From the NCBI GenBank assembly GCA_946886365.1, contig CAMPIM010000072.1, positions 1 through 19,346 of the forward strand: a stretch of 19,346 bases of DNA, written 5' to 3'. Below the pieces are notes generated by a model that made no database searches, was not told the DNA's origin, and saw only the letters and a list, made by a program, of their open reading frames with translations. The position numbers were made by a program, and so were the translations under genes. The DNA comes from an uncultured Novosphingobium sp. (GTDB taxonomy: Bacteria; Pseudomonadota; Alphaproteobacteria; Sphingomonadales; Sphingomonadaceae). Below are positions 7,957 through 15,737 of this stretch, one piece after another (positions within the stretch are counted from its first letter, which is position 1; each line of letters begins with the position of its first letter).

Positions 7957-9465
7957 TCAGTTGACTGGCGCCCGCCGCCTGTAGCTGAGCGCTTCGGCCA
8001 CATGTACGCGGCCGACCTGTTCCGCGCCAGAAAGGTCGGCGATCGTCCGGGCTACGCGCAATACCCGGGTATAGCCCCGGGCAGAGAGCTTCATCGCCGC
8101 CGCCGCCTGCGCCAGCAGCTCCCGCCCAGCTGCATCAGGGCCGGCAACTTCCTCAAGCCGCTCTCCATCGACTTCCGCATTGGTTCGCACTCGAGTTCCG
8201 GCATAGCGCTGCGTCTGACGGTCGCGCGCGGCCGCCACCCTGCCTGCTACTTCCGCCGAACCTTCAGTTGGAGGTGGCAGGACGAGATCTGCCGCCGTCA
8301 CGGCCTGAACCTCGACATGCAGATCGATACGGTCAAGCAGTGGTCCCGAAACCTTGGCCTGATAATCCGCGGCACAGCGCGGCGCGCGTGAGCAGGCGAG
8401 AGCTGGATCAGCAAGATGGCCGCAGCGACAAGGGTTCATCGCTGCAACAAGCTGAACCCGCGCCGGGAAAGTGACATGGGCGTTGGCGCGAGCAACCGTA
8501 ACCTCGCCTGTTTCCAGCGGCTGACGCAGCGAGTCGAGTACAGTGCGCTGGAACTCGGGCAGCTCATCGAGGAAGAGGACGCCAAGGTGCGCCATGCTGA
8601 CCTCACCCGGCCGCGCCTTGTGCCCGCCGCCGACCAACGCCGCCATCGATGCGCTATGGTGTGGAGTGCGAAACGGCCGTGCGCGGCTGATGCGGCCGCC
8701 TTCCAGTGACCCTGCGACGCTTGCCACCATGGACGTTTCCAGCGCTTCGGTCGGGGTGAGTTGTGGCAGGATGCCGGGCAGGCAACTTGCCATCAACGAC
8801 TTACCTGCGCCCGGTGGCCCCACCATCAACAGGTTATGCCCCCCAGCTGCGGCGATCTCCAGCGCGCGCTTTGCCGTCTCCTGGCCCTTCACCTGGCGCA
8901 GATCTGCCGTACGATGTGGAACCTCCACGACGCCCGGCTGTGGCGGGGAAAGCGCGGCATTACCTTTGAAGTGGTTGAGCAGACTCAGCAGATCGGGGGC
9001 GGCGATGACCTCCACCTGACCAGCCCAGGCCGCTTCCGGACCCTGAGCGACCGGGCAGATGAGGCCCAACTCCTTTTCGCCAGCATGCAATGCGGCGAGC
9101 AGCACACCGGGGGTGGAAGCGATGCGGCCATCAAGCCCCAATTCTCCCACGACGACATAGCCCGATAGAGTCTCAGCATCGATCACCCCCATCGCGCCGA
9201 GCAGCGCAAGTGCAATGGGGAGATCGAAATGCGATCCTTCCTTCGGGAGGTCCGCAGGTGAAAGATTTACCGTGATTCGCTTGGGCGGAAGGGACAGGCC
9301 GATCGCGGCGATGGCATTGCGCACCCGCTCACGGCTTTCCGCCACGGCCTTGTCCGGCAAGCCGACAAGGATGAAGTTGGGGAGGCCCGGAACGAGCTGG
9401 CACTGCACCTCCACGCTGCGCGCGTCCAGCCCGAGATAGGCGACCGTCGATACCGTCGAAACCAA
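7957..9465 (-). CDS. YifB/ComM-family Mg-chelatase-like AAA+ ATPase
   Basis: Members of this family include ComM, a hexameric helicase that promotes branch migration when single-stranded DNA is integrated during natural transformation. It has 502 aa, the usual length. The N-terminal ChlI-like domain (about 20-140) has the typical GLPDKAVAESRERVR stretch. The AAA+ core has Walker A GPPGAGKS at 216-223, Walker B GVLFLDE at about 295-301, the sensor/zinc-like AAMNPCRCG at 341-349 and the arginine finger in LLDRID. The C-terminal lid domain ends RRRAPVN. The start appears to be TTG at 9465; an ATG 13 nt further upstream is in another frame. It lies 39 nt after rlmE on the same strand and is probably co-transcribed. 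The helicase role is by family only. Confidence 0.95.
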   Translation of the reverse strand: MVSTVSTVAYLGLDARSVEVQCQLVPGLPNFILVGLPDKAVAESRERVRNAIAAIGLSLPPKRITVNLSPADLPKEGSHFDLPIALALLGAMGVIDAETLSGYVVVGELGLDGRIASTPGVLLAALHAGEKELGLICPVAQGPEAAWAGQVEVIAAPDLLSLLNHFKGNAALSPPQPGVVEVPHRTADLRQVKGQETAKRALEIAAAGGHNLLMVGPPGAGKSLMASCLPGILPQLTPTEALETSMVASVAGSLEGGRISRARPFRTPHHSASMAALVGGGHKARPGEVSMAHLGVLFLDELPEFQRTVLDSLRQPLETGEVTVARANAHVTFPARVQLVAAMNPCRCGHLADPALACSRAPRCAADYQAKVSGPLLDRIDLHVEVQAVTAADLVLPPPTEGSAEVAGRVAAARDRQTQRYAGTRVRTNAEVDGERLEEVAGPDAAGRELLAQAAAAMKLSARGYTRVLRVARTIADLSGAEQVGRVHVAEALSYRRRAPVN

Positions 9466-9504
9466 TGTGCCCCCATTTTCTGAAAAACGCTGCGCGTGGC
9501 TGCG

Positions 9505-10179
9505 TCAGCCCTGTTCGTCGGGCCGTCCCTTGAAACCCTGCGCCACGACATACCATTCCACGCTGCCTTTGCGGCTGGCGGGCGGCTTCGCGTGCTTGAT
9601 CGTCGTAAAATGCTTTTTCAACACCGCAAGCAGATCGGCGTCAGTACCGCCCGCGAACACCTTGGCCACGAACGTTCCACCTTTGCGCAGATTTTCCACT
9701 GCAAACCAGGCCGCTGCCTCGACCAATGCCATGGTGCGCAGGTGATCGGTCTGCGGATGGCCAACTGTGTTCGCGGCCATGTCGGAAATCACAAGATCAG
9801 GCGCATCGCCCAGAGCTTCGGCGAGAGCAGCGGGCGCCTTGTCATCCATGAAATCCATCTGGAACAGCGTGACGCCGGGGATGGGGTCGGTCGGGAGCAA
9901 ATCTATCCCCACGACCTTCGCCTTGGGCGACAGCTTGCGTACCACCTGAGCCCAGCCACCGGGCGCGACGCCCAGATCGACGACGGCGCGTGAACCCTTC
10001 ACGAAATGGAACTTCTCATCCAGTTCGATCAGCTTGAAGGCGGCCCGACTTCTCCACCCCTCCGCCTTTGCCTTGCGAACATAGGGGTCGTTCAGCTGCC
10101 GCTCCAGCCAGCGGGTGGATTGCGCCGTCCGCCCTTTTGCCGATTTGACCCGAACCTTGCCGGCGCCCGCGCCTCTCAC
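9505..10179 (-). CDS. rlmE: 23S rRNA 2'-O-methyltransferase RlmE (FtsJ/RrmJ)
   Basis: RlmE methylates the 2'-O of U2552 in the A loop of 23S rRNA, a late step in 50S assembly that uses S-adenosylmethionine. It has 224 aa. The SAM-binding loop VDLGVAPGGWAQV is at 67-79. The catalytic tetrad is visible as K49 (AAFKL), D133 (SDMAAN), K173 (VAKVFAGG) and E208 (SVEWYVVAQGFK). The GTG start overlaps the upstream phosphatase stop as GTGA (4 nt), which points to translational coupling. A basic N-terminal extension of about 20 residues is typical of alphaproteobacterial members. Confidence is high. Confidence 0.96.
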   Translation of the reverse strand: MRGAGAGKVRVKSAKGRTAQSTRWLERQLNDPYVRKAKAEGWRSRAAFKLIELDEKFHFVKGSRAVVDLGVAPGGWAQVVRKLSPKAKVVGIDLLPTDPIPGVTLFQMDFMDDKAPAALAEALGDAPDLVISDMAANTVGHPQTDHLRTMALVEAAAWFAVENLRKGGTFVAKVFAGGTDADLLAVLKKHFTTIKHAKPPASRKGSVEWYVVAQGFKGRPDEQG

Positions 10180-11324
10180 ATCATTGCTCCATCGCGATCC
10201 ATAAGGCCGCGCAATATACCCTCGCGAATGCCGCGATCAGCCACGCCCAACCGCTCGGCGGGCCAGATGTCCAGGATGGATTCCAGGATGGCGCATCCGG
10301 CCACTACCAGATCGGCTCGCTCAGAACCAATACAGGGTAATTTTTGCCGTTCGGCCAACGACATGGTGGACAGCCTGCCAGAAATCGACCGCATCGATGT
10401 CGAAGGTACAATTAGCCCATCGATCGCCTGCCGATCGTAGCGCGGCAGATTGAGATGCACGCTGGCCAGTGTCGTCACCGTGCCCGATGTACCCAGCAAA
10501 CGTATCGAGGACGTCTGTCGCGGCAAGCGGCGGGCGAGCGGCGCAAAGGCATCCGCCACACGCGAACGCATTCGGCCGTAGGCAGCCAGACGCTCATTCT
10601 GATCGGCATGATCGAACAACTCGCTTTCGGTAAGCGACACCACGCCCCATGGCGCGCTGACCCAATCCACGATGTGCGGCGCGCCCGCCCGGTTTGCATC
10701 GACGAGCACCAGTTCGGTCGATCCGCCGCCTATGTCGAAGATCAATGCAGGACCGTCGCCAGGCTCCAGCAGCGCGTGACAGCCCATTACGGCAAGCCGC
10801 GCCTCTTCTTGCGCACTGATGATGTCGAGAGCGATGCCGGTTTCCCGATAGACGCGCTGGATGAATTCCGCGCCGTTAACAGCACGGCGGCATGCCTCGG
10901 TTGCGACAGATCGTGCCAACGTCACGTGCCTTCGCCGCAGCTTGTCAGCGCATACGGAAAGCGCGGCGATCGCTCGGTCGATCGCGGCATCGCTGATCCG
11001 TCCGGTCGCAGCTAGGCCTTCACCCAATCGCACGATACGAGAAAAGGCGTCGACGACGATGAAGCCGTCAGCCGATGGCTTGGCAATCAGCAAACGGCAA
11101 TTGTTGGTGCCCAAATCTATCGCAGCATAAGACCGCCTGCCACGCGGTGGATGAGGCAATGAGCCCCGCTGCTTCGACGGGGGAGGTATGGCCGCAGCCG
11201 TGCTCCCATTACCCTGGCCGGAGCGGGCAGCTTTGCCCGAAACACCCCCGGCGGGACCGGAACTCTGCGGCGATGGGCGGCTTTGCTGCACCATGGCCGG
11301 ATCACTTTTCTTCCTCGCCGACAC
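10176..11324 (-). CDS. Ppx/GppA family phosphatase (exopolyphosphatase or pppGpp phosphohydrolase)
   Basis: This family hydrolyses inorganic polyphosphate and/or converts pppGpp to ppGpp. It has 382 aa in the longest frame. The ASKHA-fold phosphate motifs are clear: AAIDLGTNNCRLLIA at about 67-81, AQEEARLAVMG with the catalytic-type Glu near 173, IFDIGGGSTELVLV at 195-208, and LLGTSGTVTTLASV at about 277-290. It has the short form, with only the phosphatase core and no C-terminal HD domain. The first 65 residues are Ser/Pro/Gly/Lys-rich and probably disordered. The GTG start at 11324 has no good ribosome site; ATG 11294 (MVQQ) is a plausible alternative. It is translationally coupled to rlmE. 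Polyphosphate versus pppGpp specificity cannot be told. Confidence 0.9.
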   Translation of the reverse strand: MSARKKSDPAMVQQSRPSPQSSGPAGGVSGKAARSGQGNGSTAAAIPPPSKQRGSLPHPPRGRRSYAAIDLGTNNCRLLIAKPSADGFIVVDAFSRIVRLGEGLAATGRISDAAIDRAIAALSVCADKLRRRHVTLARSVATEACRRAVNGAEFIQRVYRETGIALDIISAQEEARLAVMGCHALLEPGDGPALIFDIGGGSTELVLVDANRAGAPHIVDWVSAPWGVVSLTESELFDHADQNERLAAYGRMRSRVADAFAPLARRLPRQTSSIRLLGTSGTVTTLASVHLNLPRYDRQAIDGLIVPSTSMRSISGRLSTMSLAERQKLPCIGSERADLVVAGCAILESILDIWPAERLGVADRGIREGILRGLMDRDGAMM

Positions 11325-11428
11325 CGACAGGTGGCGGAACTTGATGCCAAACTATGCGGATGCCGCGCAAAGCGCAAGACGGCGCCAGAAAAGCCAATGA
11401 CATAGCGCGCCGCCGAGCGCCGCACCCG

Positions 11429-11827
11429 TCAAAGCGGGAGCAAGGCCGCCACGATCCAGCGCTCTTCGGCCCGCAACACGCCCCAGGCGCGGGCTGCGGC
11501 ACGGCTGTCCATCACTTCCACGCCGATGCCCATATTTTCGAGTTCGCGAACGAAAACCCGAGGCGGCTGGCGCAAACCTCCCCCGGTGCCGAGCAAGAGA
11601 AATTCCGGCAGGGGATCGATCGTCAGCAGGTCACCCAGGGAGGCAAGCGTTAGCTTCTCCGAAGAGGGCGCCTCGCTCCACTTCGATGCGCGGACCGGGG
11701 TGAGCAACAGCCCTTCGGGAAAGACGTCATCCCTGACGCGAAAGCCTCTGCCCGAAAAACCGGTTACGATCGGCCCCTGCCCCGTCTCATCTCGGCGGAC
11801 CTCGCTACCAGTGCGCTTGTCGGTCAG
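11429..11827 (-). CDS. Mth938-like domain protein, apparent CTG start inside secF stop
   Basis: This is an Mth938/NDUFAF3-like domain protein of unknown bacterial function (DUF498 in older naming), commonly found beside secDF in alphaproteobacteria. A TTG at 11707 gives only 92 aa, but the frame stays open upstream and encodes the conserved family start. Reading from 11768 the residues include IVTGFSGRGFRV and DDVFPEGLLLTP, which is the normal N-terminal third of the domain. No ATG, GTG or TTG exists in that upstream part. The only near-cognate candidate at its head is CTG at 11827-11825, overlapping the secF TGA as CTGA. From there the protein is 132 aa, the usual family length. I infer CTG initiation by coupled re-initiation. 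A sequencing error that removed an ATG is the alternative. Confidence 0.8.
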   Translation of the reverse strand: MTDKRTGSEVRRDETGQGPIVTGFSGRGFRVRDDVFPEGLLLTPVRASKWSEAPSSEKLTLASLGDLLTIDPLPEFLLLGTGGGLRQPPRVFVRELENMGIGVEVMDSRAAARAWGVLRAEERWIVAALLPL

Positions 11828-12810
11828 GGCCGCGCCCCGTCATCACGCGGACCCATGCGCTCTGCCTGCGCGGCGATGTTCGGCTTGCCCGCTTTCCGTT
11901 CCGTCAGCTGCGGCGAGAGCCCCAGCGTGATCAGCAACGACGACGAAACATATACCGACGAATAGGTGCCTACGACGATGCCCAGCATCATGGCAGCGGT
12001 GAAGCCACGCAACACATGGCCGCCGAACAGCAACAGCGCGCCCAGGGCGAGCATGATCGTGAGCGACGTCATCACGGTTCGAGGCAGCGTTTCGTTGACG
12101 GAAAGGTCGATCAGCGCCTTCATATCCATCTTGCGATATTTCCGCATATTTTCGCGGATACGGTCGTCGATCACCATCTTGTCATTGATAGAGTAGCCGA
12201 CGATCGTGAGGACGGCAGCGACGATGTTCAGGTCGAATTCCAGCTGGGTGATCGCGAAGAAGCCGAGCGTCATAAGAACGTCGTGCATGATCGCCACGAA
12301 GGTCGATACGCCGAACTGCCATTCATAGCGGAACCAGGAAAAGATGGCGATGCCGATCACCGCCAGCATCACTGCCAGCACGCCATTCTGGATCAACTCG
12401 CCGGACACCTTACCCGACACCGTGTCGTAGCGGGAGAAAGTAACGCCGGGAAATTCAGCGGTCAGCGCCTTGCGCGCTTTTTCCACGATCGCATTGGCCG
12501 CGCCTGCCCCGCCCTGCTCTGGTAGCGGCAGACGGATCTGTACGGTCTTGGGATCGCCGAACTGTTGCAGCGATCCATCGCCTACGCCGAGCCGGTCAAT
12601 CGTCGTGCGAACCCGATCGAGCTGCGCCGGTTGCTGGAACCGGGCCTCGATCATCAGGCCGCCGACGAAATCGACGCCAAGGTTGAGGCCACGATGGATC
12701 GTCGCGCCCACGGCGAGCACGGTCAACAGCGCGGTAAGAGCGAACGCCCAATGGCGCAGCTTCACGAAGCCGATGTTGGTATTGTCGGGGACGAGCTTAA
12801 GAAGTTTCAT
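11824..12810 (-). CDS. secF: Protein translocase subunit SecF
   Basis: SecF works with SecD as an RND-type, proton-driven accessory of SecYEG that helps pull proteins through the inner membrane. It has 328 aa. TM1 lies at about 20-40, followed by the conserved GVDFVGG (LGVDFVGGLMIEARF), a periplasmic loop, and a five-helix bundle. The family motif GYSINDKMVIDDRIRENMRK is present. The C-terminal tail is basic. It begins at ATG 12810, 18 nt after secD, and its TGA overlaps the apparent CTG start of the next gene. It is complete and ordinary apart from that overlap. Confidence 0.97.
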   Translation of the reverse strand: MKLLKLVPDNTNIGFVKLRHWAFALTALLTVLAVGATIHRGLNLGVDFVGGLMIEARFQQPAQLDRVRTTIDRLGVGDGSLQQFGDPKTVQIRLPLPEQGGAGAANAIVEKARKALTAEFPGVTFSRYDTVSGKVSGELIQNGVLAVMLAVIGIAIFSWFRYEWQFGVSTFVAIMHDVLMTLGFFAITQLEFDLNIVAAVLTIVGYSINDKMVIDDRIRENMRKYRKMDMKALIDLSVNETLPRTVMTSLTIMLALGALLLFGGHVLRGFTAAMMLGIVVGTYSSVYVSSSLLITLGLSPQLTERKAGKPNIAAQAERMGPRDDGARP

Positions 12811-12828
12811 GGGTTTTCTCCCGGCCCC

Positions 12829-14427
12829 TTAAATGTGGATCTCGGTCGGGCGCTTGGCACGAAGCCAACGAGACGCGAGCAGGCGGGTGAAGGTAACGGC
12901 GGTGAACACGCTGGTCGCGATGCCGATCAATAGCACGATCGCGAAGCCCTTGACCGGACCGGAGCCGAGCGCGAGCATGATGCCGCCGGCGATCGCATGG
13001 GTCACATTCGCCTCGAAGATAGTCCGGCTTGCTTCCTTGTAGCCGAACTCGATTGCCTGGACCACGCCGCGCCCGCGCCGCCGTTCTTCGCGGATGCGCT
13101 CATATATGAGGACGTTGGCATCGACGGCCGTGCCGATAGTCAATACGAAGCCCGCGATCCCCGGAAGCGTCAGCGTCGCCCCCAGCATCCCCATGACGCC
13201 AAGGATAACGAGCACGTTGATGGCGACCGCGAGGTTCGCATACATGCCGAAGCGGCCGTAGCTGGCGAACATGAAGATCGCGACCGCAGCTACCGCGATC
13301 ACCGAAGCCAACAATCCGGCGCGGATTGAATCGGCGCCGAGCTGCGGGCCGACGGTGCGCTCCTCCACCACGGTCAGGGCGACGGGCAGCTTGCCCGATC
13401 GCAGGGCGATGGCGAGTTGATTGGCGCTTTCAACGGTGAAATTGCCGCTGATCTGAGCGGAGCCGCCAAGGATCGGTTCATTGATGTTCGGCGCCGACAG
13501 GACCTCGCCGTCCAGGATGATAGCGAAGGGCCGATTGACATTCTGGGACGTCACTTGGCCGAACTTGCGCCCGCCTGACCCATTGAAACGGATGTTAACG
13601 ATTGCCTGGTTGTTCTGGTCGTAGCCCTGCGTCGCGTCCGTCAGATCTTCACCGGACACCATGACCTGGCGCTTGACCGCGATCGCCGGAACACCGGATG
13701 GGTTGCCGGGATAAGGCAACACTTCGCTGCCGACCGGCGCGCGGCCCTGAGCAACTTCCGACGGATTGGCACTGGTATCGACCAGCTTGAATTCCAACTT
13801 GGCGGTCTGGCCGAGTAGGTCCTTCAATGCCTTCGGATTCTGAAGGCCGGGCACCTGCACGACAATGCGGTTTCCGCCCTGCTGCTGGATGGTTGGCTCG
13901 CGCGTGCCCATTTCGTCAATGCGCTTGCGGATGACTTCGGTTGCCACCTCCATCGCGCTCTTAACCGCATTGTCGATCCCCGCCTCGGTCGGCGTGATCA
14001 CGATCGTCGAACTGTTGACCACCTCGACATTGAAGTCGCGCTGCCCTGTTAGCCCCGCGCCCTGCGTCAGCGGGCGGATGCGCTCGACCGCAGCATCGAC
14101 CTGCGAGGGATCGCGGACCATGAAGCTGAGCTTCCCGTCGCGGCTGGAAATGTCGCCGACCGAGATACGCGGGCTGCCGCGCCGAAGCTCGGTGCGGACC
14201 TGCTCCTCCATGTTGGTGAGACGCTGCTTAGCCACGTCCTGCGTCGATGCTTCGAGCAGAAGATGACTACCACCGGAAAGGTCGAGGCCAAGGTTCACCC
14301 GGGTCTGCATGAACCCAGGCAGCCGTTGAACCGCAGAGTCCGGCAGGAAGCTGGGGACGGCGCAGGTGATGCCGATCAACAGGGGCAGCAGGATCGCTGC
14401 GATAGTCCAGCGCGAGAAGTTCAGCAT
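12829..14427 (-). CDS. secD: Protein translocase subunit SecD
   Basis: SecD is the partner of SecF in the SecDF-YajC complex; its large periplasmic P1 domain holds translocating chains. I take MLNFSRWTIAAILLPLL at 14427 as the start, giving 532 aa, because the 16 extra upstream codons (from 14475) overlap yajC and look non-membrane. TM1 is followed by LGLDLSGGSHLLLEA, the P1 head, and the C-terminal membrane domain with GTAVDANVLIYERIREE. The gene begins 7 nt after the yajC stop and ends 18 nt before secF. The gene is complete. Confidence 0.97.
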   Translation of the reverse strand: MLNFSRWTIAAILLPLLIGITCAVPSFLPDSAVQRLPGFMQTRVNLGLDLSGGSHLLLEASTQDVAKQRLTNMEEQVRTELRRGSPRISVGDISSRDGKLSFMVRDPSQVDAAVERIRPLTQGAGLTGQRDFNVEVVNSSTIVITPTEAGIDNAVKSAMEVATEVIRKRIDEMGTREPTIQQQGGNRIVVQVPGLQNPKALKDLLGQTAKLEFKLVDTSANPSEVAQGRAPVGSEVLPYPGNPSGVPAIAVKRQVMVSGEDLTDATQGYDQNNQAIVNIRFNGSGGRKFGQVTSQNVNRPFAIILDGEVLSAPNINEPILGGSAQISGNFTVESANQLAIALRSGKLPVALTVVEERTVGPQLGADSIRAGLLASVIAVAAVAIFMFASYGRFGMYANLAVAINVLVILGVMGMLGATLTLPGIAGFVLTIGTAVDANVLIYERIREERRRGRGVVQAIEFGYKEASRTIFEANVTHAIAGGIMLALGSGPVKGFAIVLLIGIATSVFTAVTFTRLLASRWLRAKRPTEIHI

Positions 14428-14434
14428 CGGCCGA

Positions 14435-14770
14435 TCAGTCGTTCGCAGGCTTGGCGGTCGCCGGGTCGATGACATCGGTAAGCGTCGATTTGACCGCCTT
14501 CACCTTCATCCCCGGCGCGAGTTCGACATCGACGTAGAATTCATCGACGCGGGCTACCTTGCCGACAAGGCCCCCACCGGTCACGACCTGATCGCCCTTT
14601 TTAACTGCGCCAATCTTCGCCTTATGGTCCTTCATCCGCTTCTGCTGGGGGCGGATCAGCAGGAAGTAGAAGACTAACCCCAACGCAGCGAACTGGATGA
14701 GCATTGGTAGCATACCGGAGAATGACTCCGAGCCGCCCGCGGTCTGGGCAAAGGCTGGGGTAATGAACAT
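14435..14770 (-). CDS. yajC: Preprotein translocase accessory subunit YajC
   Basis: YajC is a small single-span membrane protein associated with SecDF. It has 111 aa. A short N-terminal segment (MFITPAFAQTAGG) is followed by one transmembrane helix at about 21-40, then the diagnostic LIRPQQKRMKDHK and the cytoplasmic SH3-like part with KKGDQVVTGGGLVGKV. The ATG is at 14770. It is first in yajC-secD-secF-Mth938. A hairpin (14801-14824) lies in its leader. A weak promoter-like pair (TTGCCT-N17-TTAGCC) lies upstream on the minus strand, but I would not rely on it. Confidence 0.97.
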   Translation of the reverse strand: MFITPAFAQTAGGSESFSGMLPMLIQFAALGLVFYFLLIRPQQKRMKDHKAKIGAVKKGDQVVTGGGLVGKVARVDEFYVDVELAPGMKVKAVKSTLTDVIDPATAKPAND

Positions 14771-14800
14771 TGTGGGACTTTCGCCTTATCTCTTGTCCAG

Positions 14801-14824
14801 CCGCAGACAGGCAAATGCCTGCGG
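14801..14824 (-). other. Small stem-loop in the yajC leader
   Basis: CCGCAG (14801-14806) pairs with CTGCGG (14819-14824). The loop region can alternatively pair AGGC with GCCT. It sits 30-54 nt ahead of the yajC ATG. It is a plausible 5' UTR structure; no riboswitch class was recognised. Confidence 0.35.
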
Positions 14825-14914
14825 ATCAAAGGCGCGCGGCTAACACAGATCGGGATAGGGAGGCAACATGATTAGGGAAGGAAGAAAGCGGCAAAAAGCG
14901 CGCGCCGAAACGCT

Positions 14915-14942
14915 TGCATGTTTTCAAACATGCTTCTATGTG
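14915..14942 (+). promoter_or_regulatory. Putative tRNA-Pro promoter with embedded palindrome
   Basis: TTGCAT (14915-14920), a 16-nt spacer and TATGTG (14937-14942) would start transcription near 14949, about 7 nt before the tRNA. The perfect 8+8 bp palindrome GCATGTTT-TC-AAACATGC (14916-14933) overlaps the -35 and fills most of the spacer, so it may be a repressor site. The -10 is imperfect, hence moderate confidence. Confidence 0.45.
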
Positions 14943-14955
14943 CCGCCGCTCCGGT

Positions 14956-15032
14956 CGGGACGTAGCGCAGCCTGGTAGCGCATCACACTGGGGGTGTGGG
15001 GGTCGGAGGTTCGAATCCTCTCGTCCCGACCA
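14956..15032 (+). tRNA. tRNA-Pro, anticodon GGG
   Basis: The 77-nt cloverleaf is complete. The acceptor stem CGGGACG/CGTCCCG closes perfectly, the D arm is GCGC-AGCCTGGTA-GCGC, the anticodon arm is TCACA-CTGGGGG-TGTGG (first pair T-G), and the T arm is GGAGG-TTCGAAT-CCTCT. The discriminator is A and CCA is encoded. The anticodon GGG at 14990-14992 reads CCC and CCU proline codons. The antisense frame here encodes the well-known spurious [16 protein letters not shown] peptide of tRNA-Pro genes. Confidence 0.98.
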
Positions 15033-15042
15033 AATTCATGAA

Positions 15043-15084
15043 GGAAATGGCGAAAAGAACGCGTTTTTGCGGGTTCGCCTTTCC
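15043..15084 (+). terminator. Long stem-loop downstream of tRNA-Pro
   Basis: GGAAA-t-GGCGAA (15043-15054) pairs with TTCGCC-TTTCC (15074-15084), giving 11 bp with one bulged T. It is followed by two copies of CCTATTTTT (15098-15106 and 15107-15115). The hairpin plus later T-runs would suit termination of the tRNA transcript, although the T-runs lie 14 or more nt past the stem. Confidence 0.45.
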
Positions 15085-15197
15085 TATCCCGGCAGATCCT
15101 ATTTTTCCTATTTTTGCGCCAGACGCGAAATATTGCTGTCCTACAGCTAACCAAATGGGATAAATGCCCCGCCTCATTCGACGAGGGAGGCGGGTTC

Positions 15198-15737
15198 ATG
15201 GATATTTCGGCACTGATTGACGAGGTGATCGCGCGCGAAGGTGGCTATTCCCATCATCCGGCGGATCGGGGCGGGCCTACGAATTTCGGAATCACCCAGG
15301 CCGTCGCGCGGGCCAATGGCTATGCGGGCGACATGCGTAAATTGCCGCGGACGCTGGCTGAGACGATCTACCGAAGGCTTTACTGGGAACGGCCGGGCTA
15401 TGCCTTTGTCGCGGAGGTTGCGCCGGACATCGCCGCCGAATTGTTCGACAGCGCAGTAAATATGGGGCCGGGCACGGCCACCGGCTTCCTGCAACGGGCG
15501 CTCAACGCGTTTAATCGCAATCAGAAGGACTATCCCGACCTGAAGGTCGATCGCGCGATCGGCGCCAAGACGTTGGCGGCGCTGCGCGCATTCATGGCGC
15601 TGCGGGGCAAGGCAGGGGAGAAGGTGCTGCTGAAGGCGATCGAGGCACTGCAAGGGGAACGTTATCTGGCGCTGGCGGAGAGCAGGCCTGCCAACGAAGC
15701 CTTCCTCTATGGCTGGTTGGCGAACCGACTTGGTTAG
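15198..15737 (+). CDS. GH108 N-acetylmuramidase endolysin (GTA-type lysis gene)
   Basis: This is a predicted lysozyme that cleaves the glycan backbone of peptidoglycan. The start is ATG 15198 (MDISALIDEVIAREGG), supported by a strong GAGGGAGG ribosome site; the 28 codons upstream in frame are non-coding. It has 179 aa. The GH108 signature EGGYSHHPADRGGPTNFGIT contains the expected catalytic Glu at residue 14. The C-terminal part, ending FLYGWLANRLG, fits the peptidoglycan-binding domain (PF09374 type) that accompanies GH108. No signal peptide is seen, so export would depend on a holin, and the next gene looks like one. In Rhodobacter capsulatus, gene transfer agent release uses such a pair located away from the main GTA cluster. 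Confidence 0.92.
   Translation: MDISALIDEVIAREGGYSHHPADRGGPTNFGITQAVARANGYAGDMRKLPRTLAETIYRRLYWERPGYAFVAEVAPDIAAELFDSAVNMGPGTATGFLQRALNAFNRNQKDYPDLKVDRAIGAKTLAALRAFMALRGKAGEKVLLKAIEALQGERYLALAESRPANEAFLYGWLANRLG

Noticed and set aside
11302..11425. Small gene (about 33 codons) between the Mth938 gene and the Ppx/GppA gene
   Set aside because: The frame has no clear ribosome site and overlaps the longer start of the phosphatase. No reason was found to prefer it over leader sequence.
14936..15199. Minus-strand frames across the tRNA (peptides with [12 protein letters not shown] or [13 protein letters not shown])
   Set aside because: These are the well-known spurious proteins produced by translating the antisense of tRNA genes.
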